Assembly: GCA_036937835.1 (NCBI GenBank)
Contig: CM072862.1
Coordinates: 15,140,501-15,204,500 of the forward strand
DNA length: 64,000 nucleotides
Origin: Pampus argenteus
Lineage: Eukaryota > Chordata > Actinopteri > Scombriformes > Stromateidae
Direction of reading: 5' to 3'
The position numbers and the translations under genes are program-made. Shown piece by piece: positions 1-10,239 of this stretch; position 1 is the stretch's first letter, and the number at the start of each line of letters is the position of its first letter. The notes under the pieces are model-generated. The model made no database searches. It saw only the letters and a list, made by a program, of their open reading frames with translations, and had not been told where the DNA came from.

Positions 1-60
1 TTAGAGTGCCTGTTAAAGAGTGCTTCAGCATGTTTCTGTTGTTGGTAAAGCAACAATATC

Positions 61-84
61 AAAAAAAAAAAAAAAAAAAAAAAA
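61..84 (+). repeat. Poly-A tract, 24 A
   Basis: An uninterrupted run of A, followed by ordinary AT-rich sequence. Nothing else was recognised between the window start and about 600, which lies downstream of znf280d. Confidence 0.9.
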
Positions 85-599
85 GGACAACTGCCTAAAC
101 AAACCCATAAGAGTGACCATGAGAACATCTAAAATCAAATCAAGATGTGAAATAGTCTCCAATAGAAATGGGAAACAAACTGCTTCAACAAAAATGAAAT
201 CAAAAGCAAACAAATCTTATCAGTATGTGTATTTTTTTTTATAAAAAAGGGAAAACATGCAGCATTTAAATTGCGCCAATAAATCACAACTAATTTGTTA
301 TCTACATTCTGTGCCACTCTGTGATTTTCTGGGAAATCTGGCGTAGTGATTTACAGCCAGTAAGTCATTGACATACTTGTTCATCTTTTGAAGTGAAACA
401 AAATCCACGAAGGATCTTGGGAACGAAAGCAGTTTCCGCAGGGATAACGTCCACCAGTTTGGGTGCCTGCCAGCTTTATGTCAACATTTACAACCTTTGA
501 GAAATACAATCATTGTTTAAAGTTGAGAACTGACAGTGAGTCATCTGAATATAAGTTTGATTAAAACTATGCAAATGACTATAAACATATAGTTTATAG

Positions 600-891
600 G
601 TCAAGTAAGATTGTAGTGGATGTACTTTTATTTATAAATACAAAAAGGTAATTTACATATATTTAGGCAATGGACATTTAAGAGAAGAATTCACAAATTT
701 GGTTATTTTTTATGTGCAGTTTAAAACTAGCTCATCAAACAATCTTGTGGGGATTATTAGCAAATACTAGCAGCCAAAGTAGCACTATCATATGATCAGT
801 ATGTGTAAGAAGCTACAACGCTGAGGTCTGCCTGATAAAGCATTTTGTAATGAGTAAACGTAAGACTTGTTGTTGCCAGAGATGTGCAGGC
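600..891 (-). terminator. znf280d: znf280d 3' UTR with candidate polyadenylation signal
   Basis: Downstream of the stop on the minus strand the first AATAAA lies at 632-627, about 260 nt after the stop, inside an AT-rich stretch. Cleavage would be expected just below 620. An alternative, longer 3' UTR cannot be excluded because the window ends soon after. Confidence 0.45.
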
Positions 892-1270
892 TCACTCTGA
901 TTTAGGTTGCTGTTCTCCCGTCTCAGTTGTTGACTCCTTTCTGACATCCAGGTTCTCTGAATTCCCCACCGACTCCTCACAGACATTTAAAACGCCATCT
1001 AATGCATAGGGAGGCGATAAACCAGAGAGAGACGACTGCTTTGATTCCCCTTCAGAAGAACCTTCAGTGACATTTCTCATTTCGGTGGAACCCTTTTCCT
1101 GATCACCTGCTGCTAACGTTAACTCCGAGTCTGGTTGTTCAACACTGGCGAGAGAAACACTTTCAGATGTGTCATTTTCAACTGGTTTCAAGTCCATTTC
1201 CTTTGGTGTTTGAGCTGCTGCTGATGTCAAGAGGTACAAGACTTTTGCTGGCTGTCCCAAGACGAGATGT
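892..1270 (-). CDS. znf280d: znf280d coding exon 17, C-terminus and stop
   Basis: 379 coding nt entering in phase 2 and ending TGA at 894-892. It encodes an acidic Ser/Glu/Thr-rich tail (for example ESVSLASVEQPDSELTLAAG) without a fold. Compositionally it fits the disordered acidic C-terminus of the family. Confidence 0.85.
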
Positions 1271-4200
1271 CTGCATGAAAGACAACAACACTGTTGTAAA
1301 AGCATCATTCACATTTACATCCAGACTTTAGCAACAGTTTTAGCGAACAATATTACGTCGTGAAAATGAAACTTGATCAATTCATCATGAAAACAGTAAA
1401 ATGTTGTCTTTGGTTATGGAGGAGCTTTATCAAGACAGAAAATAACTGATGTCATCAGGATTATTTTAGGAATTCAAATTAGGTTTGTCTGACAGGAGTC
1501 AGGCCTGTGCAGATGGCTTGTGTCCATCACCAATAAAAACGTCAAAAGATGATTTTGGTCACTGATTTGTGTTTTATTGTCTGTCTAAAATAATAGTCAG
1601 GTGCCCAAATGAATATTTAAATAGGTTTTTCTTGCCATCACCATTCATACTGACCATGAGATAATTCCTTTAAGTGGCAGGGGCCAAAAAATGTGTTTAG
1701 CAGTTTACTTGAAGCTAATATGAGGCTCCCACCGTTGAAATTTGTCAAATCAAGTAAATATTTTTTTTAGTGCCAAAGTCCCTCTTTTTAGTTGCTACCA
1801 TTGCTTTATGGCCTACTGTACATAAACTGTTAATTAAAAAAGGAAAAACCCTCTCAATCTGCACAAACTTGAATGATCTGCTGAAAAAGGAATAAAACGT
1901 TTGGTTGGGCACATATGGGGCTGTGAAAAAACCAAGCATATCACATTTCTGGACACCTTTGGGTCCAAAATGATGGCATGATTGCACATTCACTTTATAT
2001 TTCATGGGATTAATACAAGAAATCTCCTTATGAGTCATATTGCAAACCTAACTGGAATATATTCAGGCTATGACAGTAAATGATTTTCCATTAACTTTCT
2101 ATGCAACAAATATGTGAACAAATGTGGTCTTTGATATTAAGTTGCATCATGGGAAATGAAGGATCAAGTGTTTTTGGAGCTTCCATATGGAGATGGAAAG
2201 TTAAGATATCTCAGACCTGTTTCTATTTTGACCTTTTGCAAGTCCCACATTTCGATGTTAATGTAATACTAAATCACTGGAGTCCCCCCTTTGAAAAGTT
2301 AGTAAATGTTCTTTGGTCTTCTGCATTATCTAGTGTCTAAAATGTAATGTGGGTAGCAGTTTCTACTCACACACGATCTTTGGCTTTGAAATCTGCTGGG
2401 TTAGAAACAAGAGAACATTTTCAAGAAACTTGTACAAACTCTTAATACTAGACTCAGGTGGTACCTGCGGGAAATGAACGTACCTTTCTCCTGAATGACT
2501 TTGCACGTGTGATTTGGTCTATCGGTTAAATGCCTGGTCATCAGGTCACCACCTGATGCGTCCACGAGGAGGTCACAGTTGAGACAGACCAAAGTTAATC
2601 TGGAGAAAAACAAAAGAGAAATCTGTCATCATCTACAAAACAGAAAACACTGCTTGTACGACAGTGTAAACATATAATTATAAGCTCACTTACTTTAATG
2701 CAGATGGATTTTTCTTATTATCCATTTTCAAAAATCTGTTTTTGGTGATGGTACTATGAAATCTAACAAAAGGCAAAGAAACATTTGTCAAAAAAACAAA
2801 ACAAAAAAAAACCAACCTCTGGGCCCAAAATGAAGTGACTCAAATACTGATACAAATTCCTATTTTCGCTCACCTTATCATGTGATTCCCGATGGAAACT
2901 TTGCAACTTGTTCGATATTTGCAGGCACCACAATTTGAAGTCATTGGGAAATGAGAAAAGAAGTCGTTGACCTGTGTGTTGCACTCGATGCATGTGTAAC
3001 ACCCTCCCTTCACTCTGAAAATTATAAATGAGAAGAGCACATAACAGAGTACAATCAAACGATTGACCTTGTATTAGTACAACAATTTCAAAATACTGCG
3101 GTGGATAATGAATGAATTTGAATTTGTGTGATTAGGATGTAATTTCCTTAAATACCAATCTGGGTTGGAGCATGACAGCTGATGCACCAATTACCCAAAT
3201 TACCCGCTACCTTTGTTAACTGTTAACAACAAGTTCCTAATTCTAAGTCTGAACTCTTCTATCATACCTCTACATCTTTTGTCTTAACTGTTTAAATGTC
3301 ATGCGACTAAAGCCAGGATATTATTTTGATTACTAAGACAAATTAGCCAAATATCACACTCATTAGTTTTAAAAATGTATCCTATATTATTTTTAGCCAG
3401 CCTAATGAAGAGTGTCTGGAAAATTAATTGAAAACACAATTAGCTACTTTGTGTGTTGCTTGGCTTTAATAACGTCTATTAATTTGCTCCCAGCCTGTCA
3501 TGAATACCCAAGAGCTGGGCTCCGTGTTAGTGATGGGGGTAGGACAGGGGTTCCTGAGGGGGGCAGAGCTGGACATGCAGATTTTTTCTTGTTTGTCGCC
3601 ACATGTGTGTGTCTGAGAGCCAGTCACCAAAATAAGGAATATTTATCACTAAAAATATCAGTGAAAACATCTGATTCAGTACAACTGAGACAATTTAAAA
3701 GGATCACAACATTTAAGTCATGACATTTCTTCAAGAGATGACTTCTAATGCTAAATTTGTGAAACATGTTTACGCTAAACCAAGGAAATGCAGTTACTAA
3801 TCTCCATAACCTAAACAACTACCAAACCCTTCTAATAGCAAGCATTTTTTACTAAAAGATATATATTGACTCAGTTAACCTGATGTTCCTGAGTGACAGG
3901 TTGTGCTTGGAAGTCCGACTATTTTGCTTCTTGTTCTGTGGCGTCTTGGCTTTTCCTGCTCCAGAGACGTTTGATTTAGCCTTGGACACAGTCACTGGAG
4001 GTTTGGTTTGCTGATTGAAGCTTAGTGTTTCTGGACTGACGACAACCTGTCGATCAGGGGAGTTCTGCAACGTGGGCATCTTTCCTGCGAAAGAGGCCCG
4101 AATGGTCACCTGTAAAAGGCAAAGGTAACACAAAATGTATTAGCACAATCAAAATGAAGCAAATGTCTACACTAAATACTGCACTGAGGTTTTAATACTA

Positions 4201-7200
4201 GAGTCAGACCTTTGTTCCCGGAGGAAGGCCCTCCAGTGCTTTAGGTTTTCTGAAAGTCCTGTGGACCTGAGTCCTGTGCTCCACTTTCTCCTTGTAAGTG
4301 AGAAAATTCAGCCTGCATTTTCCACAGCGATGGATCCCTTTTTTCTAAAACAGAAAACACAAAACTGTGATTAATAAGTGTTTCTACTAGAGGCTAATTG
4401 CACAGATGTTTCACTTGGATTCACTGAGAGTATGAAAGAAAAGTAACTACATTCATGGCTTTTAATAGAATGGCAATTAATCTTGTTTGGTTCCAAATCT
4501 ACGATATTCATTGCTCCTTTAGGGCAGGTGAAGAGACGCAGGTTTTATTGTGAGCCTTTTATATATTACAGTAAGCTGTTCGGCAGACAACCAAATCAAT
4601 CCCACCTTAGAGTTGGAGCCAATAGTACAAACAACAAAAAGCGAGTTCTAACTCTTTCATAAATTACACACATTTTACTGGATCGATCATGACCCCAAAT
4701 CCAAATTACGCACATTTGAAATGGTCGTCTTTAGTTAAACAGTCTAGCTTTGCAACAGAGGAGATAAAATCCAACATCATACCTGATGTTTCATGTAGTG
4801 CTGCATGTATATGTAACTACTTCTAAGAACTTTGAGACAGAAGGGACAGAGCATGGCTTTTGTGTTTTCATGGGCACTTCGGAAATGCGTCTCCACATCT
4901 GAGAAGAAGGACGACCTATAATTGCACACCTGTGTAATCAGTAAAAACAAAGAAAACAAAAAAATCAGGATCAATTAATGTTTTCCTTGAAACCAAACCA
5001 CAACTGAATTAAAAGCGACAGACCTGGCAGACGTAGGGCATTTCCCCAGGCTTGTGGTTGTCCTTCATATGTTCCAAGAGCACTTGTTCTGACTCAAATG
5101 CCAGTTCACATATCTTGCAATTGGCTAAAGGAGGAAAGGAATGAAAATGATGAATGCCCACTCAGTGTTTGACAAAACAGTCATGTCATATTGAGCTGTA
5201 ATAGACCTATAGATTATATATATTATACTTGAGGATTCGATCGGACTGTGAGCACTCTCGATGTGGCACTGAAGCTGGAATGGAGTCATGTACTGTCGGT
5301 AGCAATGCTGGCAAGTTGTGTGGCTTTCCCAGCTCTCACTGTTCTGCTTTTCCAGCTCCAGGTGGTGCTTCATATGGTTCATGAACCTATGAGGAAGGAC
5401 AAACACACGCAATAATGTCACTTAACTTTTTAACATGTAGAAGCTCTCGAGTGATCAGCTCAACAGATATGAGATGTGTTCCTGAGGACGAAATAACAAA
5501 AACAACAAGTAACAGTATGATGAGTCACTTAACCTTTTTCTTACATCTAGATGAGTTTATGTTTAGAGACTTAAATAATAACACCATCTGCATTTAGACT
5601 GGTTCCCTATAAGCTTCACTTTCACTATGCAACGCTGTCTACCACTGGGTACGATCTCCTGGGAAAATAAAGGCTTGATTTATGGCACGAAGGAAGTGTG
5701 TCGACAATTGTGAAACTAGCCCGAGTATAAGAAAATATTTTACTCTGGAAATTAGGTTATGTTTTTTTTTTAATAATGTGAAACTGACTTCTACACTGAG
5801 TGTTGCATTATGGGTTGTTCGGGACCTTAATGTTGATGCAAACAAGAGTCTTAAAGTCTATTTATAGTGAGTCTGTTGTAGTTAGCTCTAAAAGTGTTTT
5901 GTTCAGTTTAGGCTCATGTAATGCGTTTTTCTGCCACAGAGGAAATAAATTCAAAACTAGTGAAAACAAGTTCAAAGCGTCCTCCTGTGAAGCAGACCGC
6001 TGTGAAGCTGCTAAATGCCACTGTCACAGATGAGAAGGGGCTCAAAAAGACAAACTAGGCTGTCTTATAAATGCTGACTTAGTGATCTAAAGAAGGTCAA
6101 GAAGTAGGGAAACAATATAATATTTAAAGCCTGCGTCTACATGCAATGGGTATGGTCCAGGTCCCAAAGGTTTTAAAAAAGATAAATGAAGTATTCTCTG
6201 TGTACCTTACTCTCTAAGCATGTATAATGGCCGTTATAATATCAGCAATTACACAAAGCTTTTAGTTTTGCCTGATGATGTAGTGTTCTGTGGCTGCGAT
6301 GAGCACGTCTGCAGCTACCTGCCACTGCTGCCCTGACAAGACAGGGCCCATTTTTCAGCCTGTACATTCTGCTACCTCAGCTCCCCTAATAGAAATTTTT
6401 TTATGTGGATGAACTCTGACCTCCACTGTGAGAGTGCAGTTGCAGTACAAATGTGTTTCCCCATTAAAAGCAGCTTACAGAGGCTTTTTTGCAGTGTTCT
6501 GAAGCCAAGTTATTTAATCAAAGGAACAGTTCATACAGCGCCTAAACTAGTCATTATTCATCTTCAGGCCCATGAGGGAAAACAGTCGGACACCGTCATC
6601 CATCCGAGAGGAAAACTGGACTGAGGACTGAGGAAGATGTCCACCCTTTTGTTACTGGCACTGATGAGATATTTTTTTTCAGCAGGAGACTGCAATCAGC
6701 AAACAAATAAAACCAGGGCAACAGCGGCTATTTGTAATATATCAGTAAGACCAAAACAAACAAAAGTGTACATATTGTCTCCTTTTCTCTGGCCTGTACG
6801 ACATATCGCCACCTACTGTTACAGAGTGTGAATAGACGGCACTCCGCTGCATTAAAAAATACTCTTCAAATAAAAGCACAGATTATTATTTTTTTATTGC
6901 CCCGACAAAGGCCCATCAATGAGAGTCACTGTACTATGACAATCTAGCATTCTGATTCTTTCCGAATCACCACCGATGACATGCTGATCTACCTGTTGAT
7001 AAACACTCCATCTTACTCTCACTTGTTAACAAGACACATACTTAAGCTCCCTCATTTCAGACAGCAACACACTCCCACACTAAGACCACACCAGGCTTAA
7101 ACCAAATGTTTCAAACCAGTACCTGAGGGTTACTGCTGGATAAGGCCAGAACTACATCAGCAAAGATGTAATCCAGAAGTCACAAAACTACACACTGCTC

Positions 7201-9849
7201 TCTTTTGCTGCATCTCAAGAATCTTAAAAACCACCAAGCCTCAACCTTGGCGAAACCCAGTCAACAGACAACTATTTAAAAATTCAAAAGGTCAGGCAGC
7301 CAAGCCAAAGCCTCGTTTATGGCAAGAAATAACCAAACTGATGCCAGACAGACTGCAGCTTCTCTAGTGCTGGAAGCAGCAAGAATTTGGAGAGGAAAAT
7401 GTTTGATTGACTAAAAGAAGTAGATTATTACTTGGTTATTTTACTGAAGGACAGAAATCACTTATTCATACCTGACATTGTTCTTGAGAATTTTCAAACA
7501 GCTCTGGCATTTGAAAGTGTGGTTGGTCTTTTGCGCTTCCTTCTTGTTCCCATCTCCCTCAAACCGTCCATAGTAGAAATCCGAGACCAGCATGATGCGT
7601 TTATTTGAACCAATATTTGGAGCTGAAGGAACTGTACTTTTTACAGCATTTACACTGCAACTCTGAAATAGAGACATTTTAAATCAAAGGTCTACTTTCA
7701 TATCAAGAGCATGTTTACTGTCTGTTTATCTGCAATCATGCAGCAGTTTCCTGCAACAACATAAGACCAAACTGAAATAAAATCTGGATTATGATAAGAT
7801 AATATAACTAACCTTTTTCACAGTATGCCATTAAGCACAATGTTGCTATTTTTTTTCTACCACTTTTATGTTAATTTTCTTAGACATGGACAAGATCTCA
7901 ACCTACCATCATGTGACATTTTAAGGCCTCCTGATGAGGGAATTCTTCTTGGCACTTTGGGCACTTTTTCTCTACGATCCCATTTTCCACTGGGTCTGTT
8001 AATTTCACCGGCCCTACAGAAAACCAGTAAGACAATTACAATTCCCAAGATACCAAAGCACGCAAGTAACTACAATTAGTCTTTATAGCAGTGATAATAT
8101 TACAATACAATATGGATATCAATAAAAAATTCCATTAGTAATAGAAACTTACCCAATTCAGACTTTACTTTTTTTACTACAATGTCTACTTGCTGTGGTG
8201 GCAATGCTCGTTTCAGTAAGTTTTGATCTGTATGAGATATGAAAATAAATTATTTAGAAATTAGTAATTGTGAGCCAATTGATTGATACAAGTATGGTGA
8301 AGCAAGTTTAAACTTAACATATAAACATGTACCCCTGTTATTGCTATTAGCCTTAACAGGCACAGCAATGGTCTGGAGAGTTTGGGAGTTGGACCGGTTG
8401 ACCTGCAGCGGATTTGATTTCACTGAATACACAGCAGGGCTCTGGACGTTGGACAACGTCACAATATTATTGCTGATTTGCTGCACCTGAGGCCGATGAA
8501 CAACACCAGGTAATACTGTGCCTGGAGCAACCCGCTGAAAAAGTTGCTGCTGACCAGCTGAAAGACAGAACAAACTCTTAAAAGCATTAAAAAAAGAAAA
8601 AAAAAAAAAATTTCAACAACAATTTTTTTAAATCACAAATTCACTGTACTCATCATACACTCAGATTTACCTGGTACAATTGTAAATGAAGTCCCGGGAG
8701 GGTACTGTGCCCCAAGAGAGGCAATGAACTCACTGTTGTTCGATAATTGCGGAGAAGTGACGATGTAGCCCTGAAAACAAATTTGAATCCATATGTCAAC
8801 ATAATATCAGATAATGTATCAACTATATTTTAAATTAAAAAGCTATTTACACCATCTCCAAACAATCAAACAAAACAAATCATCAATAATTCTAATAGCA
8901 ACAATACCTGGTTATTGACAATAACTGGCTGTGGAGTCACTGTTGACAGATTGGGTGCTGTTGTTTTCACTGCATTTCCAGCGATACTTAATGGCAGCAC
9001 CATTGGTGAAGGGCCCAGGACCGGCTGAGGAGCAGGACTTTTCACTTCTAGTTTTCCTATGCTGCTCCTCTGAAGAAGTGGCGGGTTAGGCTTACCATCC
9101 TTCTGATTATTAGCTGTAAGAACAAACACAAGGACCAAATAGGCACTTCAATAGGATGTTTTATTTTTGAATGTTCGAGCTTTACTATGCAGAATGATGT
9201 ATGTGTGCAGAGTTTAACACGTGAAGGCTGTTTACACGTCTGAAAAAAATAAATAAATCAGATTTTAGGGGTGGGCCTACAAGCTTGATTTGCGTCATCA
9301 CAAATATTTTGGAAGCCAATACTGGTCCAATATTCATCTGACACAAGTGTGATGTGGAAACTTGAAGCTAGCAGTGCACAAACACCGAGGATGAACTTTA
9401 CAGTGAAGTAGGAGACATCTTATGTCCAGCAGTTAGATATATCAGACACAAATTATTATGCAAAGTAGAGTTATATACATCTCAAAACATCTAGAGGGGA
9501 TATTTAAACAACAGAATGCTAAAAACATGAAAAATACATTGAAAGACTAGATAAAAATGATAATAAATAATATGATTATAAACTACAATATCTATATTAA
9601 AAACAGTGGAGGGTGATTCTGAACTGCACATTTGGTTACAGCATGATTAATAAAACAATGATTTCTGCATGTGGACTTCGATGCATATAAACCCTAATCA
9701 TCAATACATTTAAAAATATGCTGTAACATACAGAGCACTCCAACGAAGATGGGTTCATCGTCATCATCTTCGATCAGGTGAACCTCTGGAGCTGGTTTCT
9801 GCCACGGCTCCAGCTCCTCTTCTACACATTCCATAAAAAGTTCAGACAT
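892..9849 (-). CDS. znf280d: znf280d: zinc finger protein 280D, complete coding region, 17 coding exons
   Basis: Seen: joined minus-strand exons 9849-9732, 9113-8908, 8770-8671, 8557-8333, 8227-8153, 8013-7907, 7662-7472, 5386-5229, 5124-5024, 4929-4783, 4344-4210, 4109-3880, 3014-2874, 2762-2694, 2599-2484, 2395-2371 and 1270-892 total 2523 nt, 840 residues plus TGA, with every intron GT-AG and all phases matching. The N-terminus has the SELFMEC...EEELEPWQK motif. Zinc fingers have ligands C259/C262/H275/C279, C329/C332/H345/H349, C366/C369/H382/H387, C396/C399/H412/H417, C426/C429/H442/H447, C455/C458/H471/H475 and C483/C486/H499/H504, then Cys/His modules at about 603-645 and 670-706. Known: ZNF280 proteins (suppressor of Hairy wing homologues) are nuclear C2H2 proteins; the finger block is related to POGZ, but linkers such as NHMKHHLELEKQ and PPGTKVTIRAS fit ZNF280C/D best. 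Inferred: 280D rather than 280C because tcf12 is the divergent neighbour, as in mammals. Human ZNF280D is somewhat longer (roughly 980 residues), mainly in low-complexity linkers. Confidence 0.93.
1560..2040. repeat. Interspersed short repeat, copy A
   Basis: Lies in the last intron of znf280d. It shares ordered blocks with 37690-38000, among them GCCCAAATGAA, GAAGCTAATATGAGGCTCC and GTCAAATCAAGT. An accidental 97-codon ORF runs through it. I recognise it as a common percomorph short-repeat type but cannot name the family. The rest of this intron (1271-1560, 2041-2370) shows nothing else. Confidence 0.65.
2371..2395 (-). CDS. znf280d: znf280d coding exon 16, micro-exon with tandem acceptor
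   Basis: A 25-nt exon (ADFKAKDR plus two bases) before a perfect GTGAGT donor. It was placed because exons 15 and 17 cannot be joined directly in frame (phase 1 against phase 2), and this segment corrects the phase. The acceptor reads CAGCAG, so a 22-nt version (2371-2392) is equally in frame and drops one residue. Confidence 0.7.
2484..2599 (-). CDS. znf280d: znf280d coding exon 15, last finger-like module
   Basis: 116 nt, phase 2 to 1, encoding LTLVCLNCDLLVDASGGDLM, TRHL and HTCKVIQEK. This matches ITLVCLKCDFLADSSGLDRM...HTCQVI in mammalian ZNF280D and is the last recognisable domain. Confidence 0.92.
2694..2762 (-). CDS. znf280d: znf280d coding exon 14
   Basis: 69 nt, phase 2 to 2. Acceptor TTGTTAG, donor GTAAGT. 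It encodes a poorly conserved basic linker (FHSTITKNRFLKMDNKKNPS). It was accepted because both neighbours need exactly this phase and it joins two conserved modules; too short to be an obvious ORF alone. Confidence 0.8.
2874..3014 (-). CDS. znf280d: znf280d coding exon 13, C-terminal Cys/His module
   Basis: 141 nt, phase 2 to 2, encoding CYTCIECNTQVNDFFSHFP and CGACKYRTSCKVSIGNHMI. It corresponds to the CIECCSKIKDF...HFP...CSFCKYNTNC block of mammalian ZNF280D. Confidence 0.92.
3880..4109 (-). CDS. znf280d: znf280d coding exon 12, basic linker
   Basis: 230 nt, phase 0 to 2. It begins VTIRASF and continues as a Lys/Ser/Gln-rich linker (VTVSKAKSNVSGAGKAKTPQ, NKKQNSRTSKHN), the counterpart of the repetitive basic linker in human ZNF280D, here shorter. 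Confidence 0.92.
4210..4344 (-). CDS. znf280d: znf280d coding exon 11, finger 7
   Basis: 135 nt, phase 0 to 0, encoding KKGIHRCGKCRLNFLTYKEK, the finger histidines H499/H504, and FRKPKALEGLPPGTK. The second base half of the VTIRAS motif begins the next exon, exactly at the family's usual junction. Confidence 0.95.
4783..4929 (-). CDS. znf280d: znf280d coding exon 10, fingers 5 and 6
   Basis: 147 nt, phase 0 to 0, encoding VCNYRSSFFSDVETHFRSAH (finger 5) and LCPFCLKVL...MQHYMKHQ (finger 6). Good CACAG acceptor and GTATGA donor. Confidence 0.95.
5024..5124 (-). CDS. znf280d: znf280d coding exon 9, finger 4
   Basis: 101 nt, phase 1 to 0, encoding NCKICELAFESEQVLLEHMK then DNHKPGEMPYVCQ. It holds finger 4 and the first cysteine of finger 5; the HKPGEMPYVC linker is canonical for ZNF280/POGZ fingers. 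Confidence 0.94.
5229..5386 (-). CDS. znf280d: znf280d coding exon 8, finger 2 to 3
   Basis: 158 nt, phase 2 to 1. It supplies FMNHMKHHLELEKQNSESW (histidines of finger 2) and the whole third finger CQHCYRQY...FQLQCH...AH. The strongest similarity to ZNF280C/D in the window lies here. Confidence 0.95.
5387..7471 (-). other. znf280d intron 7, about 2.1 kb
   Basis: The largest internal coding intron of znf280d. No exon, domain or clear transposon was recognised; the short ORFs in it are AT-rich and unrelated to known families. Around 6500-6830 the sequence looks like a degenerate interspersed element, but I could not match it within the window. Confidence 0.6.
7472..7662 (-). CDS. znf280d: znf280d coding exon 7, DFYYG motif and half of finger 2
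   Basis: 191 nt, phase 0 to 2. It contains the family signature IMLVSDFYYGRFEG and then FKCQSCLKILKNNVR, the cysteine half of finger 2. The next intron (5387-7471, about 2.1 kb) splits the finger after R341, a hallmark that helps fix the gene model. Confidence 0.93.
7907..8013 (-). CDS. znf280d: znf280d coding exon 6, first zinc finger
   Basis: 107 nt, phase 1 to 0. It encodes VEKKCPKCQEEFPHQEALKC and HMM, giving C259, C262 and H275 of the first finger; the fourth ligand, C279, comes from the next exon, making a C2HC finger. Acceptor CTGTAG, donor GTAGGT. Confidence 0.9.
8153..8227 (-). CDS. znf280d: znf280d coding exon 5
   Basis: 75 nt, phase 1 to 1, encoding DQNLLKRALPPQQVDIVVKK and a few more residues; the VKSE tetrapeptide near its end resembles a SUMO-acceptor consensus (hydrophobic-K-x-E), which is inference only. 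Donor GTAAGT is strong. Confidence 0.85.
8333..8557 (-). CDS. znf280d: znf280d coding exon 4
   Basis: 225 nt, phase 1 to 1. It encodes a Gln/Val/Ser-rich linker (QQQLFQRVAPG..., VQQISNNIV..., NVQSPAVYSV...). The last exon of the zinc-finger-less copy (14049-14284) is homologous through NSQ(T/N)L and then diverges. Confidence 0.9.
8589..8610 (+). repeat. Poly-A rich tract in znf280d intron
   Basis: A near-pure A run interrupted by single bases; on the minus (transcribed) strand it is a T run in an intron between exons 3 and 4. Confidence 0.8.
8671..8770 (-). CDS. znf280d: znf280d coding exon 3
   Basis: 100 nt, phase 0 to 1. It encodes the conserved GYIVTSPQLSNNSEFIASL segment followed by a hydrophobic FTIVP stretch. 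Acceptor TTTCAG and donor GTAAAT are both good. It matches the exon at 14410-14491 in the neighbouring paralogue. Confidence 0.88.
8908..9113 (-). CDS. znf280d: znf280d coding exon 2
   Basis: 206 nt, entering in phase 1 and leaving in phase 0, flanked by TTACAG and GTATTG. It encodes the Ser/Pro/Gln-rich linker ending TVTPQPVIVNNQ. Low-complexity linker without a domain; homologous to the exon at 14587-14693. Confidence 0.88.
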
Positions 9850-9856
9850 TTCGGAC
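9732..9856 (-). CDS. znf280d: znf280d coding exon 1 (start codon exon)
   Basis: The ATG is at 9849-9847, seven bases after the acceptor. It encodes 39 residues plus one base: MSELFMEC, then the acidic EEELEPWQK block, and an Asp-rich DDDDEPIFVGVL tail as in ZNF280C/D. Donor GTATGT follows. This exon has a diverged duplicate at 14801-14910. Confidence 0.93.
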
Positions 9857-10239
9857 CTGCAGTAGAAGAACACCGTGTTTACTCAGAATGACACTACTTC
9901 CAGTCATATACTATTCATACTTACTATACACAATACTGCAATGCTCCCTGAAGATGGACCAATTATTAATACAAAATATGTATTCTGTGTCTAAACAAAA
10001 ACATCAGGCTGGTTGAAAAAACTGGGCTCACTTTACGCTGAGAACGTTGATGGCAGTACGAGTCTGATGTTATTATAAAACATTGATATATTTATGAACA
10101 GGAAATGCAATTTCTGAAATATTCAGACAGACCTAAACATTTTCAGCAACAGTGTAGGTTTGGTTCTTTTCATCAGGGACATTTTGCCTTGAAAAAAGTG
10201 TAAATAATAAAATGAATGATGGCCAAATGAAATTTAGTT

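Noticed and set aside
1745..2038. 97-codon minus-strand frame in znf280d's last intron
   Set aside because: It lies inside interspersed repeat copy A and does not fit the phases of the flanking znf280d exons.
7825..8079. 84-codon plus-strand frame
   Set aside because: Antisense shadow of znf280d coding exon 6.
1..9856. Identification of the minus-strand gene as POGZ
   Set aside because: The finger block is related, but the linkers, the DFYYG context and the C-terminal CIEC module fit ZNF280C/D, no transposase-derived DDE domain follows, and tcf12 adjacency points to ZNF280D.
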